64,000 bases of DNA, taken from assembly GCA_015832175.1 (NCBI GenBank), contig WJXW01000011.1, forward strand, positions 1,364,001 through 1,428,000, in the 5' to 3' direction. A program made the position numbers and the translations under genes. Shown in pieces: positions 22,066 to 33,452 of the stretch; within the stretch, counting starts at the first letter, position 1; every line of letters starts with the position of its first letter. The notes under the pieces were generated by a model, which worked only from the letters and a program-made list of their open reading frames with translations, was not told the DNA's origin and searched no databases. This stretch comes from Paraphaeosphaeria minitans (taxonomy: Eukaryota; Ascomycota; Dothideomycetes; Pleosporales; Didymosphaeriaceae).

Positions 22066-23795
22066 ATGGCTGAAAAGGAGATTCGGCCGCACGACGTGTC
22101 GGCGGCAGCGGGCCCGGACGACAACGACCACAGGAAGGCCGCGGACAGGATCGTCAACGATGCGCGCCTCGCGACGGAGAAGGAGCATGCGATGAGCTTG
22201 TGGCAAGGCATCAAGCTGTATCCGAAGGCGGTGGGGTGGTCGCTGCTCATCTCGACGTGCATCGCCATGGAGGGCTACGATGTCTGCCTGCTCTCCAACT
22301 TCTTCGGATTTCCGCAGTTTAAGAAAAAGTACGGGCACCAGCTTGCGGATGGGACTTATGAAATTTCGGCGCCCTGGCAGGCGGGATTGCAGAACGGGGT
22401 TACTTGTGGAGAGATTATTGGGTTGATGATCAATGGCTATGTTTCGGAGAGGTTTGGGTACAGATACACGGTGATGGCCTGCTTGACGCTCATTATTGCG
22501 TTTACGTCTATTTTCTTCACGGCACAGACGGTCGAGCATCTGTTGGTGGGCGAAATCCTGTGCGGCATCCCGTGGGGTGTCTTCCAGACATTGACCATCA
22601 CCTACGCGTCCGAGGTCTGCCCCGTAGCTCTTCGCGGCTACCGTAAGTCTCACAAGTTACACAAACTGTCTGCAAACAGAGCTGACTTCTCACAGTCACA
22701 ACCTACGTCAACTTCTGCTGGGGCCTAGGCCAAGTCATCGGCATCGGCGTAATCCGCTCCATGGTCAACCGCGACGACGAATGGTCCTACCGCATCCCCT
22801 ATGCGCTGCAATGGATGTGGCCCGTTCCACTCCTCATCGGCGTGTGGCTCGCGCCAGAGTCACCTTGGTGGCTTGTCCGCCGGGGCCGCATCGACGACGC
22901 CAAAAAATCTCTCCTCCGCCTCACCAGCCTGGACCGCGAAACCGACTTCAACGCCGACGAAACCATCGCCATGATGGTCCACACGACGGCCCTCGAGGAA
23001 AAAATCACCCAGGGCGCTAGCTACCTCGACTGCTTCCGCGGCACGGATCTGCGCCGCACCGAGATTGTTTGCATGGCTTGGGCGATCCAGAATCTTAGCG
23101 GTAACGCGTTCTCCGGGTACTCGTCCTACTTCCTGCAGCAGGCTGGGCTTCCACCGTCGACTTCGTACGACTTCGCAATGGGCCAGTACGGTATCAATAT
23201 GGCGGGTGTCTTCGGCTCATGGTGGCTCATGAAGATTGGGTTCGGGCGACGGACGCTGTACCTCGGTGGTCTCTGCGGACTGTGCGCCATGCTCTTCGTC
23301 ATGGGGTTCCTCGGTCTGGTTCCCGACGTGCACCGCGAGAAGGCCGCCCTAGCAACCGGATCCATCATGATTGTCTGGGCCATGTTCTACCAGCTCACCG
23401 TCGGCACCGTGTGCTATTCGCTCGTCGCGGAGCTGTCCACCCGCCGGTTGCAGATCAAGACGGTCGTCCTGGGCCGCAATCTGTACAACATCGTGGCCAT
23501 TGTTACCAATATAATCACCCCGTACATGCTCAACCCGGAGAACTGGAACTGGCGAAATTTCGCTGGTTTCTTCTGGGCCGGGTTGTGCTTTCTCTGCATC
23601 ATCTACACATATTTCAGGCTGCCGGAACCGAAGGGACGGACGTTCGCGGAACTAGATCTGCTATTCGAGAAGAAGGTTCCCGCGAGGAAGTTTGCGAGCA
23701 CGCAAATTGATGTGTTTGAGGGTGAGGCGTTGGAGAACACAGCAATTTTCCACCAGTACGAAGAGAAGACGAGGTTGACGCCTGTCGTAGGGTAA
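22066..23795 (+). CDS. MFS sugar transporter, maltose/alpha-glucoside permease type
   Basis: Two exons (22066-22642 and 22696-23795, intron of 53 nt) give 558 residues with twelve predicted membrane helices. Landmarks are STCIAMEGYDVCLLSNFFGF, NGYVSERFGYRYTVM, LCGIPWGVFQTLTITYASEV, the mid-loop PESPWWLVRRGRIDDAKKSL (the PESPRW signature), VAELSTRRLQIKTVVLGRN and the end motif LPEPKGRTFAELDLLFEK (a PETKGRT variant). GVFQTLTITYASEVCPVALR and the NWNW stretch place it with fungal maltose and alpha-glucoside:proton symporters. It could import maltose made by the amylase and LPMO encoded 30 kb away, but substrate range cannot be read from sequence. Confidence 0.92.
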
Positions 23796-24302
23796 GTGGT
23801 GGTGATTCGAAGAGGTCATGAAGAAGTAGAGATAGCCGCCGACGTTATTGGCTTATAATGTGTCCAAGTAGTAGGTCATAATTCAGCTTATTTCAATGAG
23901 CCAAACTCAACAAGTCTCCGTGATCGGATACAAAAGTGCCACACGCCATAGTGGAAGTAGGAGATTATGAGCCCTTCGTTATCCGTACCACGTGCAAGGT
24001 CCGTACCATAGAGAAAGTATATCATAGTTTCAAGCCAGGGAATATCAAAATGCCAAATCATAATTACGGCTGGCACCTTCAACGCCAGCAATGCAGGAAA
24101 GAAAGAAAACATGAATGCCATCCAAAAAGGGCCTTGGGAATCATAAGGCTGGGGAAGAATTAAAAAACTGGTAGCATATGCAGTACAGAGCGAGAGAAGA
24201 TGGTAGGAGGTCGGTCGTAGTAATACAAAGATGGACAATGGATATCTCCCTCGTCCATGTCGACCATTTAGGTGGCGGAAGTCGAATGCGAAGGAAGAGA
24301 CG
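23796..24302. other. Intergenic between convergent genes
   Basis: About 500 bp of 3' flanks of the sugar transporter and the PFK-2 gene. Nothing else seen. Confidence 0.5.
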
Positions 24303-26606
24303 CTATATATCGATGGCAGGGGGCGCGGCTCGTCGAAGCTTGTAGTCAGGGAGGTGGTCGAAATCATCCCTATCAGGATTGTACCGCCAGGCTTTAAACT
24401 CCACACCGTAGGGCTTGGGCTCTAGTTGATAAAGCATCCCAAGGGGACAATCAAGGTCTGCCACGTCTTCGCGCTTCAAGCCCCGGAAGTAGGCCAGTAA
24501 TACGCGAGCAACCGAGCGATGGGTGACCAACAGGCAGTGATCAGTCATGCGCTCAAGCTCGACGATGACGGGACGGATTCGGTTGATAACGTCAAGGTAG
24601 CCTTCTCCACCGGGACCTGGGTAGCGGTAGGAAATCTTGTCCGATCTTCGGCGCAGAAACTCCTCTCTATGCTTTGTACGTATCTCATCGTAGGTAAGAC
24701 CCTCCATATAACCGGCGTTCAGCTCGTCTAGCATACGCATCTGCTTGACTTCGTAATCCTCGTCGCAGAAGAATTGAGCTGATTGTATGCTTCGCTTGAG
24801 CATGCTGCTCCACACACAGAAGTTCTTTAGCTCGGTGTCGCTTCCGAAGTAGGGATTAGGCGGTGTGTGGTCTCCTGCCACCGGAGGCCAGTGTGTGTGC
24901 GCGATCTTGTCGGCTCGGTGAATCTCCCATTCCTTGCGTTGCTTGTCGATGAACCGTGCCATTGCCTTGGCGTATTTCTCCCCGTTGGCGCTCAGTTCAG
25001 AGTCACCTCCAATCTTTCCAGCGACATTGTCCATCGATTCGCCGTGTCGGGTAATCCAAATCATGCGTGGTGCCAAATTAAAGTTGAGTAGGTAGTACAC
25101 TGCTTGTCCTGCGAGAAAACCCTTGACTTGATGCGAGATCATCTTGCGGCCAACGTCAGTCATCTTGACGTACGACATATTGTTCTCCTCTTCGTAGTCG
25201 CCCAAGGGAACATAGTTCTTCTCGTAAATGGCTACGCGCTTCTTGAAGTCCTCTAACGCAGCCACAGGATCTTTGCCTTCATAGTCGGGACCCGAAAGCT
25301 TCAAGCGCATGTTCGATTCGAGAAGATTTTTATCCTGGCACACTGACTCGACGAAGAGCACGTTCAGTTCCTCTCCAGCTCGCTCGCGAATCTTCTTCAT
25401 AATCTGTTTCCGGCGTAGCAGAGTGCTGTTCGTGGCGTCAAATATTCCTACAGAGCCGCTCCCTTTCACAACCCAATCGAGCAGGTCGTCCAGCGTTTCC
25501 ATGGCGCACTGCTCGCGGATCTGAGCTGCCTTCTTATTGGAAGGGTCGAAGAAGCTCGCCGACTGGTCCATGGTATCGGTGTCATCGTCATCGTTCTCAG
25601 GTGTAGGTGCTTCGGGTCCAGGTGAATTCACTTCCACGTGCGGCGTCTTAGCTGGAGACGGGGTCTTCGCTGGGGACAATGTCTTCTCCTGTGAACCATC
25701 GTCTACAACAGCTGACTCGTTGCGTTCGCCGGCGGGACTCGGCAAATTTAGTGGAGAGTATGCACCGCCCGAGGATTCGCCGTTGATCAGAATTTTAGCG
25801 GCTATCTGAGGCAGCGTATCTCCGTTCTCAACGGCCTGTCTAAGGCCGGAGGGGAATCTTTCGAGCCCCGCGGATGAGACGCGCATGCCGTGGCCGTGAG
25901 CTGCGACACGTCGCTTCTCACCGACGTTGAAAATCCTGGTGTCGTGCTGCAGCCAGTTCAAATAGCGTGTCATCTTCTTTGTGATGTAGCTCTTGCCTCG
26001 CGCCGGAAGGCCGACCATGACAATGACGAGCTTGGAGCCGACATCGCGCTGAGCAATCTTGCCGTCCGGGGAGACTTTCGACTTGGTCAGTCCGGGGATG
26101 TCTAGCGTGGTAGGACGTATGCGTGGTGTCGAGCTGGCAGAGTTCATGCGCATGGCAGCGAGCCTATTTTCGTCAGTTGGGTGACATATGCAAGCGACTG
26201 CGCCAGGTGAAACGGACATTCGCGGGCTTCCTGGTTGCGATGGCGCAGGTGTGTCACTCAATGCGGCACCAACGCCATCTTTTGAGAGGGGCGCCAATGC
26301 CGGTCGCGGTCCATGATGGGCTTGTACGTACGGCAGGGGCTTCAGGCTGCCCTCTTCGGCCGAATTTTTTGGGGGAGAAGGTTTGCTCTTGTCCGCCGTG
26401 GACAGCGCGGGCAGCGCAGATGCGGGACGTGGGGGTTCGCCATCGAGATTCGCGTTTTCGAAAGCCGAGAGCTTGCTCATGAGCACGTTTCGGGCGATGA
26501 GAGAGTGCTGGCTGGTGCGGCGGGCGTTCGGATTTGTGACAGCTGAGGAGCGGCGTTCTTGTGTATGTGGTGTACCTGCAGCGATGGTAATCGGTAGAGC
26601 AGCCAT
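24303..26606 (-). CDS. 6-phosphofructo-2-kinase/fructose-2,6-bisphosphatase
   Basis: Starts at the ATG at 26606 (MAALPITIAAG). As one frame it gives 767 residues. A probable in-frame 54-nt intron (26217-26164, GTCCGT donor, CAACTGACG branch, AAAATAG acceptor) would reduce it to 749. The kinase half has the P-loop GLPARGKSYITKK (about residues 199-211), IFNVGEKRR, SASFFDPSN and FVESVCQD. The phosphatase half has the catalytic RHGESMDN, ELNAGYMEGLTYDEI and the second His in LLVTHRSVARVLLAYF. Both activities therefore look intact, unlike yeast Pfk26, whose phosphatase His is replaced. It makes and degrades fructose-2,6-bisphosphate, the switch between glycolysis and gluconeogenesis. An unusual acidic insertion of about 110 residues splits the kinase domain (see findings). 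Confidence 0.95.
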   Translation of the reverse strand: MAALPITIAAGTPHTQERRSSAVTNPNARRTSQHSLIARNVLMSKLSAFENANLDGEPPRPASALPALSTADKSKPSPPKNSAEEGSLKPLPYVQAHHGPRPALAPLSKDGVGAALSDTPAPSQPGSPRMSVSPGAVACICHPTDENRLAAMRMNSASSTPRIRPTTLDIPGLTKSKVSPDGKIAQRDVGSKLVIVMVGLPARGKSYITKKMTRYLNWLQHDTRIFNVGEKRRVAAHGHGMRVSSAGLERFPSGLRQAVENGDTLPQIAAKILINGESSGGAYSPLNLPSPAGERNESAVVDDGSQEKTLSPAKTPSPAKTPHVEVNSPGPEAPTPENDDDDTDTMDQSASFFDPSNKKAAQIREQCAMETLDDLLDWVVKGSGSVGIFDATNSTLLRRKQIMKKIRERAGEELNVLFVESVCQDKNLLESNMRLKLSGPDYEGKDPVAALEDFKKRVAIYEKNYVPLGDYEEENNMSYVKMTDVGRKMISHQVKGFLAGQAVYYLLNFNLAPRMIWITRHGESMDNVAGKIGGDSELSANGEKYAKAMARFIDKQRKEWEIHRADKIAHTHWPPVAGDHTPPNPYFGSDTELKNFCVWSSMLKRSIQSAQFFCDEDYEVKQMRMLDELNAGYMEGLTYDEIRTKHREEFLRRRSDKISYRYPGPGGEGYLDVINRIRPVIVELERMTDHCLLVTHRSVARVLLAYFRGLKREDVADLDCPLGMLYQLEPKPYGVEFKAWRYNPDRDDFDHLPDYKLRRAAPPAIDI

Positions 26607-27559
26607 GCTCAATAGGTAGGCTTCGGGGCTAGAGATGCCCAGACGGAGCTAACCTAACCAGGTACGCCGACGGCGTGTGGGCCTGGCGGGATGAACCACA
26701 GGGCAAACGTATGTCCGCTTTAGGATGCTGAGGTGATGCTGAGGGTGTAGGTGAGGTGTGTCGGTTGTAGGCGTGCGGCGCGGCTGGGCGTATCTTCTGT
26801 GTTGGGAAGCAGGCGCGCGTCGCAGCAGCCGCGCTCCGGTGGACTATCGAGGGCGCCAGAAAGAAAAAAAATTATGACTCCTTGGTGAACCGCGGGACGG
26901 CTTGTCCACCAGCGCTGTCGACAACCCACCGGAAACCGGTCCGACCGGATTGCTCTTTTATACACGCGTATACAGCACTGCCGCCGAATATAGTAACCCC
27001 TTGTAGTCAGACATGCGTTGCAAGTTACCTACAACGTGGGGAACGGTTTCTCCGCCTGCATATCCGCGGCCAATCAACCTGCACATGTTCTACGGTTACC
27101 CAAGCGGGCCTCCGTTAGGTATGAAGTGCAAGCCTCCAATAAACCCCATCACGGAGCCTATACACTGCCATTTTTCGAATGCTCTCATGATTCCTGAAAG
27201 CTCATCGGTTACCGCCCAGTTTTCTGAACGTCCTCGCACGGCAGCGATGAGTTCCACAAGCGGATCGGCAGTGGACCGGCCTTCTGCCTTCTAACGCGAT
27301 TGACCAACGTCAGAATTGTGGAGGTACTACGACCAAGCCCTTGGCATACAATCTGGATGGAGGCCACGGCTGCCTCACAAAAAATCCAGGCATGGAGTAA
27401 ATGGCAGTTCGCAGCGTCGGTTTGCTTGGAGGACTGGCAGATGACTTGAAGACGAGGCCAGGTATGCCTCTGTGGAGCGACAGCGTGATGGCTTCTGCGC
27501 CAGGCACCAAATGAAACCACGCTGGTGGGGGTCTTCTGGGCAACGCATGTAACTCGAGA
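26607..27559. other. Intergenic, no gene seen
   Basis: The 5' region of the PFK-2 gene and the 3' flank of the DUF202 gene. Only short frames without features. Confidence 0.5.
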
Positions 27560-28053
27560 TTAGGTGTCCAGCCTCAGAGTGAGCACCATCAGGCAGATGT
27601 ATGCTGCCATGCTAAGCGCAGTCAGAACCGACACGACGTTGCCGCTCGTCCTGAACTTCTTGCGGTGCAGTCCATCTTCGCCTACTTCGGAGAAGAACTG
27701 TTTGTTGCCTGTCCCTGTCAGCATCTCTGTTTGTGGTTACGCTGCTGTTCTTTACCTTGCTGGCGACGGAACAAGCTCGTGACCAATATGCCCGCGCCGT
27801 ACACAGCAAACAAGGCACCTATCGAGTAGAATTCGGCGGTAAAGATCTTGAGCACAATCAGTGCAAAGGAGAACTGGCCCAATGCCGTGCGGATGTAGGC
27901 TCCCTCGAACGTCCTTTGAGCCGCGCGAATCTCGACCAGCTCAGGCCCGGAAAGCACCACAGAGCGAGCTCGGTGCAACCTCAGATGGTACCTGTCGGCG
28001 GTGTGGCGTCCCTTCATAACATTAGCACGGTATGTCTTGGGCGACACCGACAT
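27560..28053 (-). CDS. DUF202 small membrane protein
   Basis: Two exons joined by a 47-nt intron (27755-27709, GTAAAG donor). The core ELVEIRAAQRTFEGAYIRTA, then GQFSFALIVLKIF, FYSIGALFAVYGAGILVTSL, and after the intron GNKQFFSEVGEDGLHRKKFR, TSGNVVSVLTALSMAAYICL and MVLTLRLDT match the fungal DUF202/YidH-like family, with three membrane helices. The stop is at 27562-27560. The start is less sure. ATG 28053 (MSVSPKTYRANV) gives 148 residues; the frame is open to another ATG at 28128. The family includes yeast vacuolar Vtc1-like small proteins only distantly, and I assign no function. Confidence 0.85.
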
Positions 28054-28945
28054 GAGGTTTCGCACCTCGAACATCCTCGGTAGTTCGGTACCTACACGTA
28101 GGCGTACCAGGTCTCGATCAATGTACACCTAAGTTCCTCACGCTGTAGAGGGCGTGTAGACACGATGGTGCGTCCAAAAGAGAAGTTCAGTACGTGCAGG
28201 TCTAGTAGGATGCGCGTGGTACGTGCCAGTGAGTTATGGGTTGCTCGGTGGTGTGAGGAACGTGGAGACGTTCATCGTTGGTTGCGATGGCGCCGGTCGT
28301 ACTTTCCCGAAATGCCGCCCTGCGTTCACCTTACACATCGTTGGCTCCACGAACAAACGCATGGCGAACGCTGCACCTGCGACCCTTTCACTTTGCCTTC
28401 GTTGACGCCAATTATTTCGTATTGTAAAATTGTCGCACAATGCCGCTCCTCAGTTCTCAGCGTCCCCTGGCCCGGGCGCAAGCTATGTTTCCGGGAGCTC
28501 CCCTTCGCTGGGTTGCTCCCACATGAACCCGGCAAACCCCTCACTTGTCTCCGCGCCAGATACAACAGCGGCCCCCGTTGGCATCTCTTCTTTATCTCTG
28601 CAACCCTACCCTATGCAAATTGTGATCAGGCGAATCACTGCTCATCGGCAGCTTCTCTACACTGCGCTGCAAGAGTCGCGTTGGTACATGCACCCTCACC
28701 TTCACCCTCACCCTCGACCTCGCCCTCACCCGACAGCGCTCGGCAAGCGTACCGCTTGTCATGAAACTGACCATGCTAGGCTGGCAAACACCCGCGATTG
28801 TTCCCACCCCCACGTATATTCTACAAGAAGACAACCTCAAACTGCCTCCTACCTCGGCCCGCTGCACGCCCGCTGCTTCTCCGAAGAGACGCGACCGATT
28901 TTCAATTATATGTTTCCGCACGAACCAGAAGATACCGAAGACATA

Positions 28946-30220
28946 ATGGCGGGTGCTTCGTCGGCTTCGTCAGGTTTGAAGCGCAAGAGGACGGCATCCG
29001 CATTCTACGCTGTCAAGGTTGGGTTTACGCCAGGGATATACCAAAGCTGGGACGATGCCAAACAACAAACCTCTGGGTTCAAGAACCCCGTGTTCAAGAG
29101 ATTCACTATGCTCACAGAAGCGGAAGACTTTATGAAAAGTGAGAGTGTTAGCGCTTCAATAGCTGGAAAAACGAAATACTACGGAGTGCAGGTCGGGCAC
29201 ACCCCCGGGGTATATGTGGATTGGCCTGCGGTTCTGGAACAAGTCACCGGCGTAAAGGGCGCCAAGCAAAAGCGCTTTGATACGTGGGAGGAAGCACAAG
29301 CTTTTGTGAGCGAGGCGCAACAAGGCGGCGCATTCTCACACACTACCAGCACGCCAATGAGCCCCAACAGCCATGTCGATCTAACGACACCGTCCGAATT
29401 TGAACCGCGGAAGAGTACGAAGAAACATAAACCGAACGGTGGACCCGCGTTACCGACTGCAACCAATGGCGACTATGAACCCGGTACAGGGCCTCTCCCA
29501 CCCGACTCTGAGGACGGCTTCGATCGGAGAATTAAGCACGGGTGGCCGAATGGCCCTGAGATAGAGTACAAGACACAAGAGGAGCTCAACCTGCGAAAAC
29601 TCCAGCCCACCGGCGACTTCGAGGGCGCCCTCGAGGTATATACAGATGGCGCATCTAAGGGAAACGGCCAGCTCGGTGCATACGCCGGCTTTGGGATCTG
29701 GTTCGGACCCAACGATCCCAGGTAAGCTCTCTCTCACTCGACGCTACGATAGCACCGCTCACACTCCCACAGAAACAACCACGGCCCCTTGCCCGGCGAG
29801 CGGCAAACCAACCAGCGCGCCGAGCTCACCGCCATCGCCCGTGCTATCGACATTGTCCCCATCGACCGCGAAGCCCGCATCTACACCGACTCCCACTACT
29901 CCATGAAGTGCCTGACCGACTGGTTTCAAAACTGGGAAGAAAAAGGCTGGAAGAACTCGGCGGGCAGACCGGTCGAGAACAGAGATCTCATCGAGCCGAT
30001 ACTCACACGCATACGGGAGCGGGACATGGCAAATGCCAGGACGCATATTGTGTGGGTGAAGGCGCATAATGGGAATCCGGGGAATGAGGCGGCGGACCGT
30101 CTGGCGAATGACGGGGCGGAGGAGAAGAGGCAGGAGATTGAGGCGAAGAAGCTGACAAAGACTGTGGCGGACGAGGAACAGGCTGGGGAAGACGTAGAGG
30201 AACAGTGGATTATCTTTTGA
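28946..30220 (+). CDS. Ribonuclease H1 with two hybrid-binding domains
   Basis: Two exons (28946-29721 and 29773-30220, 51-nt intron) give 407 residues from MAGASSASSGLKRK. Two HBD (viroplasmin-like) domains are visible: AFYAVKVGFTPGIYQSWDDA near residues 19-38 and KYYGVQVGHTPGVYVDW near 74-90. A linker with a basic KSTKKHKP patch follows, then the RNase H domain. Its four acidic catalytic residues are present: Asp in VYTDGASKGNG (about residue 234), Glu in NQRAELTAI, Asp in IYTDSHYSMK and Asp in NEAADRLAN. It degrades RNA in RNA:DNA hybrids (R-loops, primers). The frame stays open upstream for over 170 codons with ATGs at 28910 and 28523, so a longer, possibly mitochondrial, form is conceivable. 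Confidence 0.95.
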
Positions 30221-31786
30221 ACTTGGGCATCTGTGGACTTTTTTTATAGGAGCTGGAACATTATGGGGCTCTAGTGGAAAAGAGTTCTTTGGGTCATCCC
30301 ATGCAATCTCCACTAGAGCATCTCTGGAGCCATTCTATATCGTCATGGGTAGCATACTCGTGAGGCGCTTTCCGTCGATATCACTGTTACGGAGTCAGCG
30401 CACGTCACGTTGTCCCATGGTCAATCTATCATAACAGGCGCCGAGTATCCTCGAACTGATCCTCACTGCAAATAAGCAAAATCTCATGCTTTAAAAACCG
30501 AAATATATCAGAACTTCGCCAAGGTGCCACCAGCCGAGTGGAAAGCAATGTTCGATGAGGCAAACCCACCTACTCACGTGGGTCCTTCACATAACGCCCA
30601 GAAGCCATCTTCTTCCTCGATTTCTCCCTCCCCTAGTTCTGCCCCGTCGTGGTTTTCCACATCGGAGCTACTGGGGGGAACGTGGGCATATATGCGCTTC
30701 TTCGTCTCCTGCGTTGACCCTAAATCGGCCGGGGGTGCACACGTTACCGTACTAATCTGCGCCTGGGTTCAATCAATCTGTGTATCAGAAACCCTCCGTA
30801 CCATCCCCAGAAGGATTCCTGACCGAAGGCGTGATTGCAGCCAAGAAGGTCAACAGCGTCGTGGGTCGTCATATGTGCTATAGGGTCTACCGCAAAAGCA
30901 GTTGGACATGCGCAGTATCCTGTTTAGAAGATCGGCGAGAAACTCGGCCTGGGTCAGGAGGTTGTCGTTCAAGTCCCGCCTGGAGTCCACAACATGTGCT
31001 CTGAAATTGTGTACCATGATTTAAGACAATTGACATCAAATACGTATTTGCGCCCGGAGAGGACTGCAGGCTTGTGCTCCTCCGTATTTGAAGTCATCGC
31101 GGCAGATGCTGCAGCTTTGTACAACGTTGATCTGATGCGCGAGGAAGTGATCCTGCGTTGGGAGGGCGAGGTTGGCCATGGGTGGCGTTGGGTGAGGGGG
31201 GTTTTGAGTTGTCAAGGAAGGCTTCAACTCACCTTCACTAGAGGTCGATTTCTGGACGTTCGCAACAACCACCCATTAGTACAACAATCACCAGTGCATA
31301 GGAACGATATGTGTGACGCGATTCCATATCCAACATGAGCGGATGGGATATTCAATTCCAATTCCTGCGTGACCGACCGTCTACCCCCACCAAGCTTTGC
31401 CTTCGATGAGAGCATTGGCATTGAATCAAGATAACATCAACCCACTCCACGTCGCTCTGCTTTCAGAATCCGTTCCTCCCCATTTCGTTTTCCACCAATG
31501 CAAAATCTTTCCAGTTCGTGACGACGTTTCCGTTCAAACCTTCCTCTTGACGATTGGTCCAGCCGGTCAAGAACCGTATCAAATTATGCCGGGCGATGAA
31601 TGATGCTTTTTCGTGGGCCAGGGTCGAAAGACGGCGTGTCAGCCGCGTCAAACGAGAACATGTACAAGGAAAGAAAATCGTAATGTGCCGAGCTCGTTAA
31701 CTAGACGAAACGCCGGATCCAATGGTCGTGGACATAACAGTTGTCGTGATGCAAATAAGTTCCGGGCTGAGCACTCGATCAGAAAT
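30221..31786. other. Intergenic, no gene seen
   Basis: About 1.6 kb between RNase H1 and the Gis2-like gene, which converge. Short frames on both strands (30524-30883, 30994-31338, 31397-31603) have no domain features. Confidence 0.5.
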
Positions 31787-32634
31787 TTAGTTGGGGCAGG
31801 CGTTCTGGACGTGGCCGGGCTGCTTGCAGCGGTAGCAAACACGCTCGGAGGTGGTCTCGGAGGGGCAGTCGCGCGACAAGTGGCCGACCTCACCGCCTGG
31901 TGATATGTTAGCTCGATGACGCAGCGATCTGAAGTTGTTGTTACTGACAGTTGTAGCACTTCTGGCCCTGGGTGCAGTCACGGCTCATGTGACCGAAACC
32001 ACCGCACGAGTAGCAGGTGGTCTGCCTAGGACCGCCGTAGCCGCCCTGGCCACCGCCGCCGTATCCTCCACGCTGGTAACCACCGCCGAAGCCGCCGGGA
32101 GCACCGCCCTGAGTGCAGTTCCTAGCGATGTGACCCCGCTGGCCGCACTTGTAGCACTCCTGGCCACCGCCCTGGCCTCCCATGGGAGCAGCGCCGTCCT
32201 TGGTGCACTCGCGGCTGATGTGGCCGGTCTCGCCGCAGCGGTAGCAGCTCTTCTCGGCCTGGGGAGCGGTGCACTCGCGGCTCAAGTGGCCCTTGTCACC
32301 GCAGTTGTAGCAGGTAGGGTTACCCTTGGAGGGGCAGTCGGCCGCACGATGGGCAGGGTCACCGCCTAATGAATTAGCCAACGTTCATAGCGGGGTTATG
32401 CGCCGCGGCAATGCGACTGTACAGCTCGTGAGAAGACCGCAGTCCGGTCCAACGGTTGTGTCACATGATGTTGCCGAAAGAATCGTAAACCCATGAACGT
32501 CCCCAGGAAAAACCCGCAGTGGAAATGCAAGTTGGCAGACTAGAGTGCGGGGTGCAAAGAGGACGCAACTCACAGTTGTAGCAGCCACGGCCACCAGCGC
32601 CACCAGCGCCTCCGGGTTGAGCTTGGAATTCCAT
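31787..32634 (-). CDS. CCHC zinc-knuckle nucleic-acid-binding protein, Gis2/CNBP type
   Basis: Three exons (32634-32574, 32365-31949, 31896-31787) with introns of 208 and 52 nt encode 195 residues. There are seven CX2CX4HX4C knuckles: CYNCGDPAHRAADC, CYNCGDKGHLSREC, CYRCGETGHISREC, CYKCGQRGHIARNC, CYSCGGFGHMSRDC, CYNCGEVGHLSRDC and CYRCKQPGHVQNAC. A Gly-rich RGG-like spacer (GGFGGGYQRGGYGGGGQGGY) separates knuckles 4 and 5. Seven knuckles and an RGG segment are the hallmark of Gis2, Byr3 and CNBP, which bind single-stranded nucleic acid and associate with translating mRNA. The first knuckle and the start (MEFQAQPGG) are encoded by the tiny first exon. Both introns split the second Cys codon of a CYNC motif in the same phase. 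Confidence 0.96.
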
Positions 32635-33452
32635 TTTGAGGTAGATTGTGTGGTAAACCTGGCGTGTGTGAGTACCTGATGGGCGACTACGCGGCGACGT
32701 GCATACTAACCTGTGAAAGGCGGGGTATAGGGTATAGTAAAAGAGAGGGTGTATGTCGCAACTATCGTCTCTAATTTTCGTGCCTGAGAAGAAGAACCAC
32801 CAATTGATTCGTAAAAACGCGAGGTAGTTTGGGGTGGAAGGGACAGAGGAGGGGACGAAATTTACAGTGCGTCGAAAAGTGAACTTCTCGGCTAGCCTGG
32901 TTCGGAAGTAGCGCTGGTTTCATGGAACGTGGTGAATAAGAACCTCCAGGCTTTACCGCGGTAAAAAAAAGTTTACAGCGGGAACACGAGTAGATCTGTA
33001 CAACGGTTGTTTGCTTCATGGTATACTGACCGTCTCATTATTGCTGGACATACGTGATGCGATTCTTTTTGTTTGCCGCAAACTCTGTCTTGCAGAATGT
33101 CCCGCCCCCTCACAACAGTATGCAGATCCTAGGGCTGTTCCCGATGCGGCTAGGCAACATGCAGAAAGCCTCGTGCAGTCCAATGCCCCGCCACCTAACG
33201 TCTCGGCTAATACGGCCCGAATTGCTGTGCGAGCGCAGTAATGCCGGAATACGAATGAGGCTCAAGATCGAGGCTCACTTGCACGATAATCTCAACGAAT
33301 TTCGTAGGCCACAGTTCTGATTGTGTGAAACGTTGATTGCAACCAAGACTATTAAACCAGGCCAGAATTCGGAATGCAATGTGTTATCCCAGGGTATGTG
33401 ATGCGTGGACCAATAGTAGTTCAAGTTTGGTTCTACCTAGGGAGTACTGTCC
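32635..33452. other. Intergenic: Gis2-like promoter and leader, F-box 3' flank
   Basis: About 820 bp. The Gis2-like gene's 5' region is here. Splice-like words near 32640-32715 could mark a leader intron, but this cannot be settled from sequence. No gene seen. Confidence 0.45.

Noticed and set aside
28165..28764. A plus-strand frame of about 200 codons before RNase H1
   Set aside because: It overlaps the upstream RNase H1 frame, and its end is a CCCTCACC repeat. No domain seen.
30940..30985. Another T-arm-like GTTCAAGTCCC word
   Set aside because: No matching stem or remaining tRNA arms.
31935..32369. A 144-codon plus-strand frame rich in Ala, Val and Leu
   Set aside because: It is exactly antisense to the Gis2-like zinc-knuckle exon. 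The composition follows from reverse-reading Cys/Gly codons.
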